A DNA stretch of 64,000 nt, taken from contig NZ_BAABAU010000001.1 of assembly GCF_039537585.1 (NCBI RefSeq), positions 62,001 to 126,000 of the forward strand, given 5' to 3'. This document shows positions 17,786 through 26,713 of the stretch, one piece after another. Numbering within the stretch: the stretch's first letter is position 1; every line of letters starts with the position of its first letter. The position numbers were made by a program, and so were the translations under genes. This stretch comes from Frondihabitans peucedani (GTDB taxonomy: Bacteria; Actinomycetota; Actinomycetes; Actinomycetales; Microbacteriaceae). The notes below the pieces were generated by a model. That model worked only from the letters and a program-made list of their open reading frames with translations. It ran no database searches and was not told the origin of the DNA.

Positions 17786-18316
17786 ATGGCAGTGCAGAAC
17801 GCGACGATCGTGACCGTGGTAGGCGCAGGATCAGCCGAGGTCATCGCCTCCCTGGGCTCACTGCGCGGCGTCGAGGCTCTCCAGCTCGGCTCGGCAGACG
17901 CCGAATCGACTGCGCGCATCAGCGCCGCCCGAGGACCGTACGTGGTCCACGACGCCGACCCCCTCGAGCACGTCGCCGCCGCCTGGGTGGAGTTCTTCGA
18001 CGACCGGTCGACCCTCGGCACGCTCGAGCTCGAGGTGTCGGTGGCGCTGGAGGGCTTCGCGGCGGGCGAGCGGGTCATGCCCGACTACTACGTCGTGCTC
18101 GATCCCGAGTCGATCGAGGGGACGTGGCGTCACTGGTGGTTCGGGGCGCTGGGGTCGCACGGGGTCCGTCGGGTCGTCCCGGCTCCTGCCGCGGCGTGGC
18201 CGGTGCGGCGGCTGCTGGGTCGGCTTCCGCAGGCTCCCGGTTGGGCGGCGCCTCGCGACTGGCTGCCGGGCCTGCCGTTCGTGGTGCCGGATCGCGTGGG
18301 GTTCGGCGGCGCGTGA
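17786..18316 (+). CDS. Hypothetical protein
   Basis: A 176-residue soluble protein beginning MAVQNATIVTVVGAG, with an N-terminal alpha/beta segment that resembles a nucleotide-binding beta strand but lacks a full motif. The C-terminal half is Pro/Arg/Trp-rich (RHWWFGALGSHG). Codon use is chromosome-typical. No family recognised. It contains one GCAGGATC octamer encoding Ala-Gly-Ser near its start. Confidence 0.65.
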   Translation: MAVQNATIVTVVGAGSAEVIASLGSLRGVEALQLGSADAESTARISAARGPYVVHDADPLEHVAAAWVEFFDDRSTLGTLELEVSVALEGFAAGERVMPDYYVVLDPESIEGTWRHWWFGALGSHGVRRVVPAPAAAWPVRRLLGRLPQAPGWAAPRDWLPGLPFVVPDRVGFGGA

Positions 18317-18345
18317 GGGGCCGGTTCAGTCGGCGATCCCGCTGA

Positions 18346-18450
18346 TCACGGCGGGTCGGACGCGGCCCGCCTCCAGGCGGTCTCGATGGACCACACGATC
18401 TGAGGCGTGGGCTGGTGCTCCCAGAAGCGCAGGACCGTCCAGCCGAGTGC
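18346..18450 (-). pseudogene. vsr: C-terminal remnant of a very-short-patch repair endonuclease (vsr)
   Basis: Read on the minus strand, 34 codons before TGA at 18348-18346 include LGWTVLRFWEHQ, the hallmark of the C-terminal end of Vsr mismatch endonucleases. A TAA lies directly upstream in frame and no catalytic part is present. The sequence GCACTCGGC occurs twice, ten bases apart, at the breakpoint, as might be left by a deletion. Vsr genes accompany cytosine methyltransferases, so this is probably the trace of a lost restriction-modification locus. The rest of 18317-18561 holds nothing I recognise. Confidence 0.6.
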
Positions 18451-18561
18451 TTAGGCCGAGTGCCAAGGCCGACTGGCTGTGCCGCCAGCGCACGCGGCGC
18501 TCGCACATCGCCTAAGCTCCTCCCAGATCAGGGCCCGAACCCGACGATCTGGAGAGACGCA

Positions 18562-19272
18562 GTGCCCCACGACGCAGAGTCGCGCCGAGAGCAGTCCGGT
18601 GCCGACGCTCGCCCGCGCCCGGAAGACCACCATGGCCCCGATCCCGCGTCGACGCCGCCAGAGCGCCGAAGCGGCACGGGCTTCGGAGCGAGCTGGCAGC
18701 GGACGGGCGGCGGGCTGCTCGTAGTGGCCGCGATCCTGCAGCTCGGTGCGACCTGGCTGGAGCACGTCGTCCTCGGGGCGGGCGTCTCCGTGCCGGTCTT
18801 CGTGGTGTTCGTCGCCGTGTCGAGCGCCTCCGCCCTGCTGCTCGGCGCCGCCGGATTCGCCCTCGCCCGACTCGGGATCGTCGGCACCTCGGCGACGGGC
18901 CGCTTCGCCCTGCGCGCCGCGGGCCTCTGCTGGATCGGCGGGCGCGCCGCCTACCTGGCCTACACGTACTTCCTCCCGCCGTCGACGGCGAACTCGTGGT
19001 TCGTCGTGCTGTCGACGGTCCTCCTCTGGCTGACCATCGCCTTCGCTCTCGTCGCCGCCATCGACATCGCCGCGCGCAGGATCGCCTGGGGCCCGGCCCG
19101 CGGGAGCCTCCTCCTCGCACTCGGCGTGGCCGTCGTCGTGGGCCTCGCCGTGCCCGCCTCCGGGTCGGCCCTGGCCGTCACCCTCCTCGAGAGCGTGTCG
19201 GCGCTCGGGCAGGTGTTCGTCGGGGTGACCTACGTCGTCGCTGCAGGGCGTGACCCGTGGATCGGCGGCTGA
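18562..19272 (+). CDS. Polytopic membrane protein of unknown function
   Basis: GTG at 18562, preceded by GGAGAG, gives 236 residues. The first 50 residues are charged and Pro/Arg-rich (cytoplasmic), followed by about six hydrophobic helices (for example VPVFVVFVAVSSASALLLGA and WFVVLSTVLLWLTIAFALVAA). No transporter or enzyme motif is visible. Organisation suggests an actinobacterium-specific inner-membrane protein. It is convergent with the type VII locus. Confidence 0.75.
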   Translation: MPHDAESRREQSGADARPRPEDHHGPDPASTPPERRSGTGFGASWQRTGGGLLVVAAILQLGATWLEHVVLGAGVSVPVFVVFVAVSSASALLLGAAGFALARLGIVGTSATGRFALRAAGLCWIGGRAAYLAYTYFLPPSTANSWFVVLSTVLLWLTIAFALVAAIDIAARRIAWGPARGSLLLALGVAVVVGLAVPASGSALAVTLLESVSALGQVFVGVTYVVAAGRDPWIGG

Positions 19273-19348
19273 CGCTCACGGCGATCCCGTCGCTCGACGA
19301 CCGCTAGACGCCCCACGGCGGCCAGAGGCCCTCAGCGCCCCGGCAGGA

Positions 19349-19975
19349 TCAGCGCGCCCGCCGGTGCATCGCCAGGAGCTCCCCGGTTCGTTGAGCCAGC
19401 GCCGCCTGGCCGCGGCGGGTGGCGAGCGCGAGGCGGGTCAGCGGGATGCGGCCGCCGATGGCGAGCGCCTCGTCGCGCGGGAAGACGACGACGCTGCCCT
19501 GGCCGAACCGGTCGCGGAGCTCGGCGACACTGCGGGACGCGGCCCGAGTCGATCCTGCGGGGCCTTGGGCTCCGTTGGCGACGACGAGGAGGCGCGACGT
19601 CCCTGCCGCGCCGAAGCGCGCGGCGGCCGCGGTCAGCAGGTCGGCCGCCGACGTCAGCCCGGACGGGGTCGCCGGGGTCACCGCGACCACGAGGTCGTGA
19701 GGGGCCTCCAGAGAGTCAATGCCGCCGGTGAACGCGTGCGGGCCGAGGTCGTGGAGAGCGAGCGAGTCGTCGAGGTCGGCCACGTCGTCGCCGTTCGTGA
19801 GGCGGACGCCGAGGTCGCCGCCAGAGTGGTCGTAGAGGACGGGCGCGCCCTCCAGCGAGTGGCGGAGGGACTCGAAGACGAGAGCGGCGATGGTCGTGGT
19901 GCCGGTGCCGCCCGCGGTTCCGGCGAGGACGATCCGGACGCCCCGGATCTCGCGCCTCGACGGGAAGTCGCTCAC
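19349..19975 (-). CDS. MinD/ParA-like protein with altered P-loop, end of type VII operon
   Basis: The product is 208 residues from GTG at 19975, overlapping the eccC stop by four bases (GTGA). The fold is MinD-like: GTAGGTGTTT at about 19-28 followed by later beta strands such as DLVVAVTPATPSG and RLLVVANGA. The P-loop position normally held by lysine is Thr, so ATP binding may be weak or lost. MinD-like proteins in ESX loci are thought to help assemble or position the secretion apparatus. It is the last gene of the minus-strand operon. Confidence 0.8.
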   Translation of the reverse strand: MSDFPSRREIRGVRIVLAGTAGGTGTTTIAALVFESLRHSLEGAPVLYDHSGGDLGVRLTNGDDVADLDDSLALHDLGPHAFTGGIDSLEAPHDLVVAVTPATPSGLTSAADLLTAAAARFGAAGTSRLLVVANGAQGPAGSTRAASRSVAELRDRFGQGSVVVFPRDEALAIGGRIPLTRLALATRRGQAALAQRTGELLAMHRRAR

Positions 19976-22900
19976 GGGGTGCCCCCGACCGTGGGCGCCG
20001 CGGAGCCGGCAGGAGCAGCGGCAGTAGCAGCGCCAGCGGCAACACCCTCAGGAGCCGCACCGCCAGCGGCGACACCGACAGCAGCCGCAGCGCCGGCGAG
20101 GGCCTCCCGCCCCGCGAAGTGCGCCACCTGCGCGATGAACGGCCGCTCGCCGCGCCGCACGAAGCGGCCCCGCCCCGGCAGCATCGGCTCCGCGTACAGC
20201 TGCGGCAGGATCTGCCCCTCCGCGCGCTCGCCCGACATCAGGAACGTGCTTCCGCCGGTGTCGCGGAGCGCCTGAAGGGCAGGGTCGTAGAGGGCTCGCT
20301 GCAGGCCGGCGACCGGGCGCGCGAGCACCACGTGGAGGCGGAGGTCTCGCGCCGACGGGAGGTACGGCATCAGCGGCAGGAGCGGCTCGGTGCCGCCGGA
20401 GGCGAGGATGTCGAGGTCGTCGGCGACGACGATGATGCGGGGCCCGGCGGTCCGGTCGGCTGCCGCCTGGCGTTTCGACAGCTCCTCGGCGATGGCCGCC
20501 GACAGCTGCCGGGCCTCGATCGCCGAGGACGCGTATCCGCCGAGGTAGTCGTCGGGGCAGACGTCGCGGAGGGTGCCGCGGGCGTCCATGACCGCGATGA
20601 CGAGCTCCTCGGGCGAGAACCGGTCGACGAGCCCCTCGACGAGGCCGCGGAGGAGGGTCGTCTTGCCGGAGCCGCCGTCGCCGAAGACCGACAGGTGCTG
20701 GTCGACGTGCGCGAGGTCGACGAGGGCGGGCTGCATCGTGTCCTGACGCAGTCCGATCGGGATCCGGTCGGGCTCCTCGAACGGGTCGGGGAGCTCGTCG
20801 GCGGAGTAGTCGGACGGCAGCAGGCGGATGGGAGCGGCGCCCGGGCCGTTCCAGCTCTCGGCCGCCCTCGCGGCGAGGTCGGAGAGCGCTTCGGCGACCC
20901 CGTCGTCGTCGACGTCGTCCATGATCGGGAGGGCGATCTGCGCGAACAGGCGGTCTTCGGTGACGAGGCGCCCTCTCTGCTCCGCCCGGATGGTCTGCGC
21001 GAGCTTCCGTTCGATGACCGAGTCGCTCGGGTCGTTCAGTCGGAGCTCCAGGCGCGTCCCGATGAGCGGCTGGAGGTTCATGCGCACCTCGTTCCAGCGG
21101 GTGAGCGCGAGGATCACATGGATCCCGAACGACGAGCCTCGAGCCAGGAGCTCTGACAGCGGTGTGTCGAAGCGCTCGAACTCGTCGCGGATCGCGCCGT
21201 ACCCGTCGACGAGCAGGATGACGTCGGCCGACGGCAGCTCGGAGAGGTCGCCGGCCGCGTGGCGCGCCCGCAGCATCGCCAACGAGTCGATCCCGCGTTC
21301 GCGGAAGACGCGCTCCCGGGTCGCGAGCATCAGCTGCAGCTCTTCGAGCAGGCGCTGGACGCGCGCAGGATCGGCCCGGGTCGCCACCCCTCCGACGTGC
21401 GGGAACGCCTCGATCCGGTTCAGCCCGCCGCCCGACAGGTCGAGCCCGTAGACCGACACCTGCCTCGGCGTCGTGGTGAGGGCGGTGGCTGCCGCGAGCG
21501 TCCGGAGGAAGGTCGACCGGCCCGACTGCGGCGCCCCGATGATCGCGGCGTGTCCGCCGCTCCGGGTGAGGTCGAGCCGCCACGGGCCCTGGTCCTGCTG
21601 CACGGGGTCGTCGAGGAGCCCGAGCGGGACGCGGAGGGCGTCGTCGAGCTCGCGGCGGTCGGAGACCACCCGGGACAGCGCGAGGCGCGGCGGCAGCGGC
21701 GGGAGCCAGACCGGATTCACGGCGCGCTGGGCGGAGCGGAGCCGGTCGACGGCCTCGTCGACGAGGGCGCGTCCGACCGCCGGCCGCTCGAGCTCCTCCT
21801 CGCCCTGTCCTCCGTCGGCGTCGCGGGAGGCGAGGGAGTTGAAGACGGGGAGGATCAGCGGTTCGGGGCGCTCCCCGGGATCCTGCGTTCGGATGGCGAC
21901 CTGGTCGACCGGCGCGGAGACGTAGCCCGCGCGGAAGCGCTTGTAGATCGAGGTGTCGACCTTGAGGTAGCCGTAGCCGGGGATCGCGGGGAGGTGGAAG
22001 GCGTCGGGGCGGTCGAGGATCGTCGACGACTCGGCCTCGGAGAAGGTGCGGAGGCCGATCCGGTAGGAGAGGTAGGTGTCGAGGCCGCGGAGCTTGCCCG
22101 CCTCGATGCGCTGGCTCGAGAGGAGGAGGTGGATGCCGATGGAGCGGCCGATGCGGCCGATGGTCATCAAGAGCTCGATGAACTCCGGCTCGGCGGTGAG
22201 CAGCTCGCCGAACTCGTCGATGACGAGGAGGAGGTGGGGGAGCGGCGGCAGCTCGGGCCGGGTGAGGCGGAGCTCCCGGTAGTGGGTGATCGACGGCGAG
22301 CTGTCGGCGTCGCGGAGCACCTTCTGGCGGCGGACGACCTCGCCCGCGATCGAGGCGCGGGCGCGCTCGGTGAGCCCCGCGTCGTCCTGGAGGTTGTCGA
22401 TGATGCCGGCGACGTGGGGAAGCCCGGCGAACGCGGCGAACGCGGCGCCGCCCTTGTAGTCGACGAGGACCATGCTGAGGTCTTCGGGCGAGTGCGAGAG
22501 TCCGAGCCCGAGCACCAGGGTGCGGAGCATCTCGCTCTTGCCCGACCCGGTCGCACCTATGCAGATGCCGTGCGGGCCCATGCCGAGCTGGGCCGACTCC
22601 TTCAGGTCGAGCAGGATCGGGGCGCCGAAGTCGTCGAGGCCGATGGGCACCCGCAGGAAGTCGCGCGGCGACCTCGCGACCCACGTCGTCTCGGGAGACA
22701 CGGCCGTGACGTCGCTGATGCCGAGCAGGTCGGTCACGCTGATCCCCTCGACCGACTCCGCCTCGTCTTGAGCGGTGAGGCTCAGGCGGAGGGGAGCGAG
22801 GGAGCGGGCGAGCGTCTCGAAGAGCGGGGTCGGGACGCGGTCGAGCCGCAGAGTGTCCTCGACGACCTCGCCTTTCTTCTCGACCCGCGCGTCGGTGACG

Positions 22901-24033
22901 GTCGCGACTCCGCCGGCGGCCGTCACGCGGACAGTGACGTTCGACGGCTCGTGCAGGCGGTCGCTCAGGAGGTGCACCGCTGTGACCCGCAGGTCGGTCA
23001 GGTCGAGGTCGGCGTCGGGGACCGGGAGGGCGCTCGCCACGTGGCCGTAGTCGTCGACGAAGACGACGAGGCGCGACTGCTCGGCCTGGTCGCTCGATCC
23101 TGCGCTCCTCTTCGCCGTCGCCGCGAACTGCGCGCGGTCGGCCAGCTCGCCCCCGACGACCCGGAGGAGCGCCGTCGTGTCGGCGGCGACGCGCCGCGCG
23201 GGGACCGGGCCGTCGAGCAGGTCGTCGTCGACCACGTGCGGGAGGAGGTCGAAGCCCTGCCAGTCGTCGGCGGACGCCTCCGGGAACGCGGCCGCGAGGT
23301 GGAGGTCGTCGGGGGAGTGGAGCGCCGCGAGCTGCATGACGAGCGATCGCGCAGCCGCGAGGACGTCGTCGCGGTCTCCGATGAGGGCCACGTGACCGGC
23401 GCGGTCGAGATCGACGGTGACGGGCATGCCGGCGACCGTCGAGTAGTGGTCGACGACGGTCTGAGCCTCGCCCTGCATGATCGGGTCGAAGGGCTGGACC
23501 GGGTTCTCGTCGCGGGGGAGGGCCAGGTCGAACCAGCGGACGTCGCCGACGCCGAGCCGGACGTCGAGGAAGTCGTCGTCGCCGCGCCGCCGTTCCCAGA
23601 GCCGCGCCGGGTCACGGACCAGCTCGGGCAGCGCCGCCGGCTCGGGGTTGAGCGTCGAGGCCTTCGCCCGCACCTCGCGGGCCCGCTGCCGCATGCGCCC
23701 CCGCGTCTTCTCGAGGAAGTCGAGGTAGCGCTCCCGCTGGGTGCGGCGCGTGCGAGCGGCGTTGCCGCGCTGCGACAGCGTCATGCCGAGCCCGCCGACG
23801 AGGGCCACGACGAGCACGAGCGCGCCCACCACCATGAAGACGGGGTTGGCGTTGCGGAGCACGACGATCATCACGATGGACGACAGCGACCCGACGACGG
23901 GCAGGAGCGTCTGGATCGGGATCCCGCCGACCGGCCCCTCGGTGAGAGCGGGCGGCGGGGCGAGCTGCTCCTCGTCATCCGCGCGGAGCGGCCGGCTGAC
24001 GCGCGTGGGACGGTGGACGAGGCGCCGGGTCAT
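19972..24033 (-). CDS. eccC: Type VII secretion FtsK/SpoIIIE-type ATPase EccC (fused)
   Basis: ATG at 24033 follows GGGGGG and overlaps the upstream stop (ATGA); 1,353 residues. Two membrane helices lie at about 46-85. Three FtsK/SpoIIIE domains follow: the first with Walker A GATGSGKS (493-500) and Walker B LLLVIDEF; the second with a degenerate GAPQSGRS (Lys to Arg); the third with GDGGSGKT. This is the EccCa-EccCb fused form, the motor that recognises WXG100 substrates and drives export across the membrane. The C-terminal 45 residues are an Ala/Gly/Pro-rich tail. An antisense open frame over most of the gene is an artefact of GC-rich codon usage. Confidence 0.95.
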   Translation of the reverse strand: MTRRLVHRPTRVSRPLRADDEEQLAPPPALTEGPVGGIPIQTLLPVVGSLSSIVMIVVLRNANPVFMVVGALVLVVALVGGLGMTLSQRGNAARTRRTQRERYLDFLEKTRGRMRQRAREVRAKASTLNPEPAALPELVRDPARLWERRRGDDDFLDVRLGVGDVRWFDLALPRDENPVQPFDPIMQGEAQTVVDHYSTVAGMPVTVDLDRAGHVALIGDRDDVLAAARSLVMQLAALHSPDDLHLAAAFPEASADDWQGFDLLPHVVDDDLLDGPVPARRVAADTTALLRVVGGELADRAQFAATAKRSAGSSDQAEQSRLVVFVDDYGHVASALPVPDADLDLTDLRVTAVHLLSDRLHEPSNVTVRVTAAGGVATVTDARVEKKGEVVEDTLRLDRVPTPLFETLARSLAPLRLSLTAQDEAESVEGISVTDLLGISDVTAVSPETTWVARSPRDFLRVPIGLDDFGAPILLDLKESAQLGMGPHGICIGATGSGKSEMLRTLVLGLGLSHSPEDLSMVLVDYKGGAAFAAFAGLPHVAGIIDNLQDDAGLTERARASIAGEVVRRQKVLRDADSSPSITHYRELRLTRPELPPLPHLLLVIDEFGELLTAEPEFIELLMTIGRIGRSIGIHLLLSSQRIEAGKLRGLDTYLSYRIGLRTFSEAESSTILDRPDAFHLPAIPGYGYLKVDTSIYKRFRAGYVSAPVDQVAIRTQDPGERPEPLILPVFNSLASRDADGGQGEEELERPAVGRALVDEAVDRLRSAQRAVNPVWLPPLPPRLALSRVVSDRRELDDALRVPLGLLDDPVQQDQGPWRLDLTRSGGHAAIIGAPQSGRSTFLRTLAAATALTTTPRQVSVYGLDLSGGGLNRIEAFPHVGGVATRADPARVQRLLEELQLMLATRERVFRERGIDSLAMLRARHAAGDLSELPSADVILLVDGYGAIRDEFERFDTPLSELLARGSSFGIHVILALTRWNEVRMNLQPLIGTRLELRLNDPSDSVIERKLAQTIRAEQRGRLVTEDRLFAQIALPIMDDVDDDGVAEALSDLAARAAESWNGPGAAPIRLLPSDYSADELPDPFEEPDRIPIGLRQDTMQPALVDLAHVDQHLSVFGDGGSGKTTLLRGLVEGLVDRFSPEELVIAVMDARGTLRDVCPDDYLGGYASSAIEARQLSAAIAEELSKRQAAADRTAGPRIIVVADDLDILASGGTEPLLPLMPYLPSARDLRLHVVLARPVAGLQRALYDPALQALRDTGGSTFLMSGERAEGQILPQLYAEPMLPGRGRFVRRGERPFIAQVAHFAGREALAGAAAAVGVAAGGAAPEGVAAGAATAAAPAGSAAPTVGGTP

Positions 24034-24977
24034 GCGTCGACCCCCCGGCGCGCTCGGGAGCGGGAGACGACGGCTGCTGCCACCGGTGTCGGATCGAGGG
24101 TCCGCCCGGCGGCGGCCGGGGCGGACTGCGCGGCAGACCGGACCCTGGGCATCAGCTCGGCGGCGAGCCGCGTGAGAGCGAGGCGCGACCGTGACGAGAG
24201 CCGGTCGCTCGAAACCGGCGCCGCCGACGACCGCGCAGGATCGAAGGGAACGCGGATGATCACGGAGCCGGCCCCCCAGCGCACCGCCTCCGGCGCTCGT
24301 CCGGCGGTGTCGCCGAGATCGACGGCCGCGACGACGACGTGCGGGCGGTTCTCGAGGGCCCGCAGGGCGTCGGCGACGGCGACAGCCTCTTCGAGCGAGG
24401 AGCGGTCGCCCCGAGCCACGAGACACACGGCGTGGCTTCCGGCGGCGACACCGCCGAGGTCGAGCTCGGGCCGCCGGACGCCCCAGTCGGTGCAGACGGC
24501 GTCGAAAAACCGCGTGATGGGGGCCACCGGTGTCGCCCAGTCGGACTCGGTCGCGGCGATGCCCGAGCCCGGTGCACGCACGTCGAGCGTGTACAGGCCG
24601 CTGGCGGCCCGGTGCAGGGAGGCGGAGGCGTCGGCGAAGCTCGTGGGGCGGAGCCGGCGCGCATCCGGGGTCGTGACGGGGGTGTGCAGGGGGTCGTCGG
24701 CCGTCGCTCCGACCTGCCAGAGGAGCGTGCGGGTGCCACCGGAGGCGTTGACCCCGAGGACCGGGCCCGGCCGCCGGTGGGCCAGGAGGCTCGCGACAGC
24801 GGCGGACACCGTGGAGGCGCCGGTCCCTCCGGTCAGCTGAGCGAAGGCGATCCGGTGGCTCAGGGAGAGCGGTGCGCGGATGACGCGGTCGGCGCCCTCG
24901 AGCTCGCGGACCCGGGCCGCCGTCGACGAGAAGACGGCGGTCGGCGCGGTCGCCAGGGCGGTCAGGATCCGGCTCAC
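24030..24977 (-). CDS. MinD-like protein with altered P-loop, between eccD and eccC
   Basis: GTG at 24977 overlaps the eccD stop (GTGA) and gives 315 residues. At about 50 it carries AQLTGGTGASTVSAAVA, a MinD/ParA-like P-loop in which the lysine position is Ala. Later segments (HAVCLVARGDRSS, HVVVAAVDLGD, SVIIRVPFDPA) follow the MinD-like alpha/beta order. The first 45 residues include an Arg-rich stretch. It is translated as part of a tightly overlapping chain eccD - this gene - eccC and is probably a structural or regulatory partner of the secretion ATPase. Confidence 0.8.
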   Translation of the reverse strand: MSRILTALATAPTAVFSSTAARVRELEGADRVIRAPLSLSHRIAFAQLTGGTGASTVSAAVASLLAHRRPGPVLGVNASGGTRTLLWQVGATADDPLHTPVTTPDARRLRPTSFADASASLHRAASGLYTLDVRAPGSGIAATESDWATPVAPITRFFDAVCTDWGVRRPELDLGGVAAGSHAVCLVARGDRSSLEEAVAVADALRALENRPHVVVAAVDLGDTAGRAPEAVRWGAGSVIIRVPFDPARSSAAPVSSDRLSSRSRLALTRLAAELMPRVRSAAQSAPAAAGRTLDPTPVAAAVVSRSRARRGVDA

Positions 24978-26380
24978 GAGCTGAACGACCCGAGGAGCTC
25001 GCCGAACACGCCGAAGCTGCCCAGGAGGAGGGGGATCAGGGCGATCACCGAGACGGTCTCGAGGATGTTTCCGAACCGCCGGAACGACGCGCGTTGATGG
25101 GCGGCGGGCTCCGCGACGACGAGAGCGACCACGACGACCGCGACGCCGGCGAGGGAGGCCGCTGCCAGTGCGGGCTCGCCGGCGAACCGCGAGACGACTC
25201 CGTAGAGAAGGGGGAGCAGCACCCCGAGCCAGAGTGGCCAGGCCTGCGCCGCGAGCGGGAACGCCCGCGTACGGAGCGCTCCGATGACAGCCACGACCGC
25301 CCCCAGACCGAGGATCCACGGATCGCCTGTGAGGGCGACGCCGAAGAGCGCGGCCGACAGGGCGCCCGCGACGGCGAAGGTGGTCCAGGTCAGCGTGCGG
25401 TAGGCACCGCCCACGGTCGTCAGCACGCCCTCGCGGTCGGCGAGTCGCCCGGTCATCACCTGGTCGTCCAGGCCGGTGAGACCCGACGCGCTCATGGCGT
25501 ACCAGGGCACCAGCCCCACACCGACGACGGCCACGACCGCGACGATGGCCGCGGCCTCGGCGACGGGCCGACCGGCCGCGATGAACCCCGACACGAGCGC
25601 CAGCGACAGGATCGACCCGGCCACGCCGACGCCCGCTCCGAGGATCGCCGGACGATCGCGGCGCCCGAGGCCCGCCACGAGCAGGAGCGAGATCCACGCG
25701 AGGAGCAGGGTCGTCGCGACCGCCACGGGCCAGGTCCACTCGATGAGCTGCTCCTTCGTGGTGACGAAGGTGTCACCAGTCACGGAGGCACCGGAGGAGG
25801 GCGAAGCCAGGAGGGCGCCGAGCACCGGCCAGAGCAGCCAGAGCGCGACGGGCAGCGTCGTCCCGAGCGCGACGCCCAGCAGCACGCGGGCCACGGAGCG
25901 GCGGCGGGCGAGGCCGAGCCCCATGCCGGCGAGCGACGACACGGCCCACAGCGCGACCGGGATCACGGCGAGACCCGGGACCTGGAGGGCCTGGAGCGAG
26001 GCCACCAGGATCAGCGCCCCCGCTCCGCCCGCCCCGAGCATCGTGCGGTGCTCCGCCGACCACAGCCCCGCCCTCGAGGCGAGCGACTCGCTGACGGCGT
26101 CGGTCACGTCGCTGACCTCGGGCGGCGGCGGAGCCTCGTCGAGACGGAGCAGACGCAGGATCTCGCCGTCGGCCACGGTCTGCTCCGCCGCCGACAGCGT
26201 CGGGTCGAGCTGCTCGCCGGTGAGTCGCACCAGGGTCAGCGGGCGGGCGACCGAAGCCACCTGCTCGCCGAGGAGCTCCATGAGGCGGGGGATCAGGGCG
26301 CCGACGGACTCGTCGCTCGGGACCACGATGGTGGCTCGGCGGAGGGTGCCGACGATGGTCAGCCGCGTGAAGTCGGTCAT
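24974..26380 (-). CDS. eccD: Type VII secretion integral membrane protein EccD
   Basis: 468 residues from ATG at 26380. The first about 85 residues form a ubiquitin-like (YukD-type) domain (TRLTIVGTLRRATIVVPSDE, then DPTLSAAEQTVADGEILRLL), followed by about eleven hydrophobic helices. This is the classic EccD layout: a cytoplasmic ubiquitin-like domain and the multi-helix barrel of the ESX inner-membrane pore. It overlaps the small upstream gene by ATGA and the MinD-like gene by GTGA, indicating one polycistronic unit. Confidence 0.92.
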   Translation of the reverse strand: MTDFTRLTIVGTLRRATIVVPSDESVGALIPRLMELLGEQVASVARPLTLVRLTGEQLDPTLSAAEQTVADGEILRLLRLDEAPPPPEVSDVTDAVSESLASRAGLWSAEHRTMLGAGGAGALILVASLQALQVPGLAVIPVALWAVSSLAGMGLGLARRRSVARVLLGVALGTTLPVALWLLWPVLGALLASPSSGASVTGDTFVTTKEQLIEWTWPVAVATTLLLAWISLLLVAGLGRRDRPAILGAGVGVAGSILSLALVSGFIAAGRPVAEAAAIVAVVAVVGVGLVPWYAMSASGLTGLDDQVMTGRLADREGVLTTVGGAYRTLTWTTFAVAGALSAALFGVALTGDPWILGLGAVVAVIGALRTRAFPLAAQAWPLWLGVLLPLLYGVVSRFAGEPALAAASLAGVAVVVVALVVAEPAAHQRASFRRFGNILETVSVIALIPLLLGSFGVFGELLGSFSS

Positions 26381-26667
26381 CGGGCGGAGCCCCCGTTGCC
26401 CGTGCTGCTGCCGGTGCCTGTGCTGCTGCCGGTGCCCGTGTCCGTGCCCGTGCTGCTCTGGCTCGCCTGCGAGTTGATCGCGTTGATGACGAAGGAGGTG
26501 CCGACACAGCCCGCGCAGATCACCGCGGCGAGGACCATGCTGCCGACGAGCCGCCGCACGTTGTCGTTGACGTCGCGCCGCTCGGCGAGCTCGCCGATCA
26601 GGAACGCGCCTCGGAGGCGCGCCCGGTGGGTCTTGACCGACTCGAGGAGGATCGCGTCGTTGTTCAT
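26377..26667 (-). CDS. Small single-pass membrane protein of the type VII operon
   Basis: 96 residues: a charged N-terminal half (cytoplasmic), one helix (GSMVLAAVICAGCVGTSFVIN) and a Ser/Thr/Gly-rich tail with repeated TGTGSS units. The tail repeat is visible in DNA at about 26400-26455. Its position, between the FHA protein and EccD with an ATGA overlap, suggests a minor subunit of the apparatus. It is not one of the named Ecc proteins, though it could play a part similar to that of a missing single-pass component such as EccB. Confidence 0.75.
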   Translation of the reverse strand: MNNDAILLESVKTHRARLRGAFLIGELAERRDVNDNVRRLVGSMVLAAVICAGCVGTSFVINAINSQASQSSTGTDTGTGSSTGTGSSTGNGGSAR

Positions 26668-26713
26668 GGAGTCCGTCCGTTCCTCGGGTGCGGTTCGTCG
26701 TGCAGCGAGGCGG

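Noticed and set aside
18326..18508. A 60-codon minus-strand frame over the vsr remnant
   Set aside because: The Vsr-like motif is in a different frame; this frame has no recognisable content.
21259..24840. A 1,193-codon plus-strand open frame opposite eccC
   Set aside because: It is antisense to a complete EccC with all motifs, and its protein is a low-complexity Arg/Glu/Gly/Val mix typical of mirror frames in GC-rich genes.
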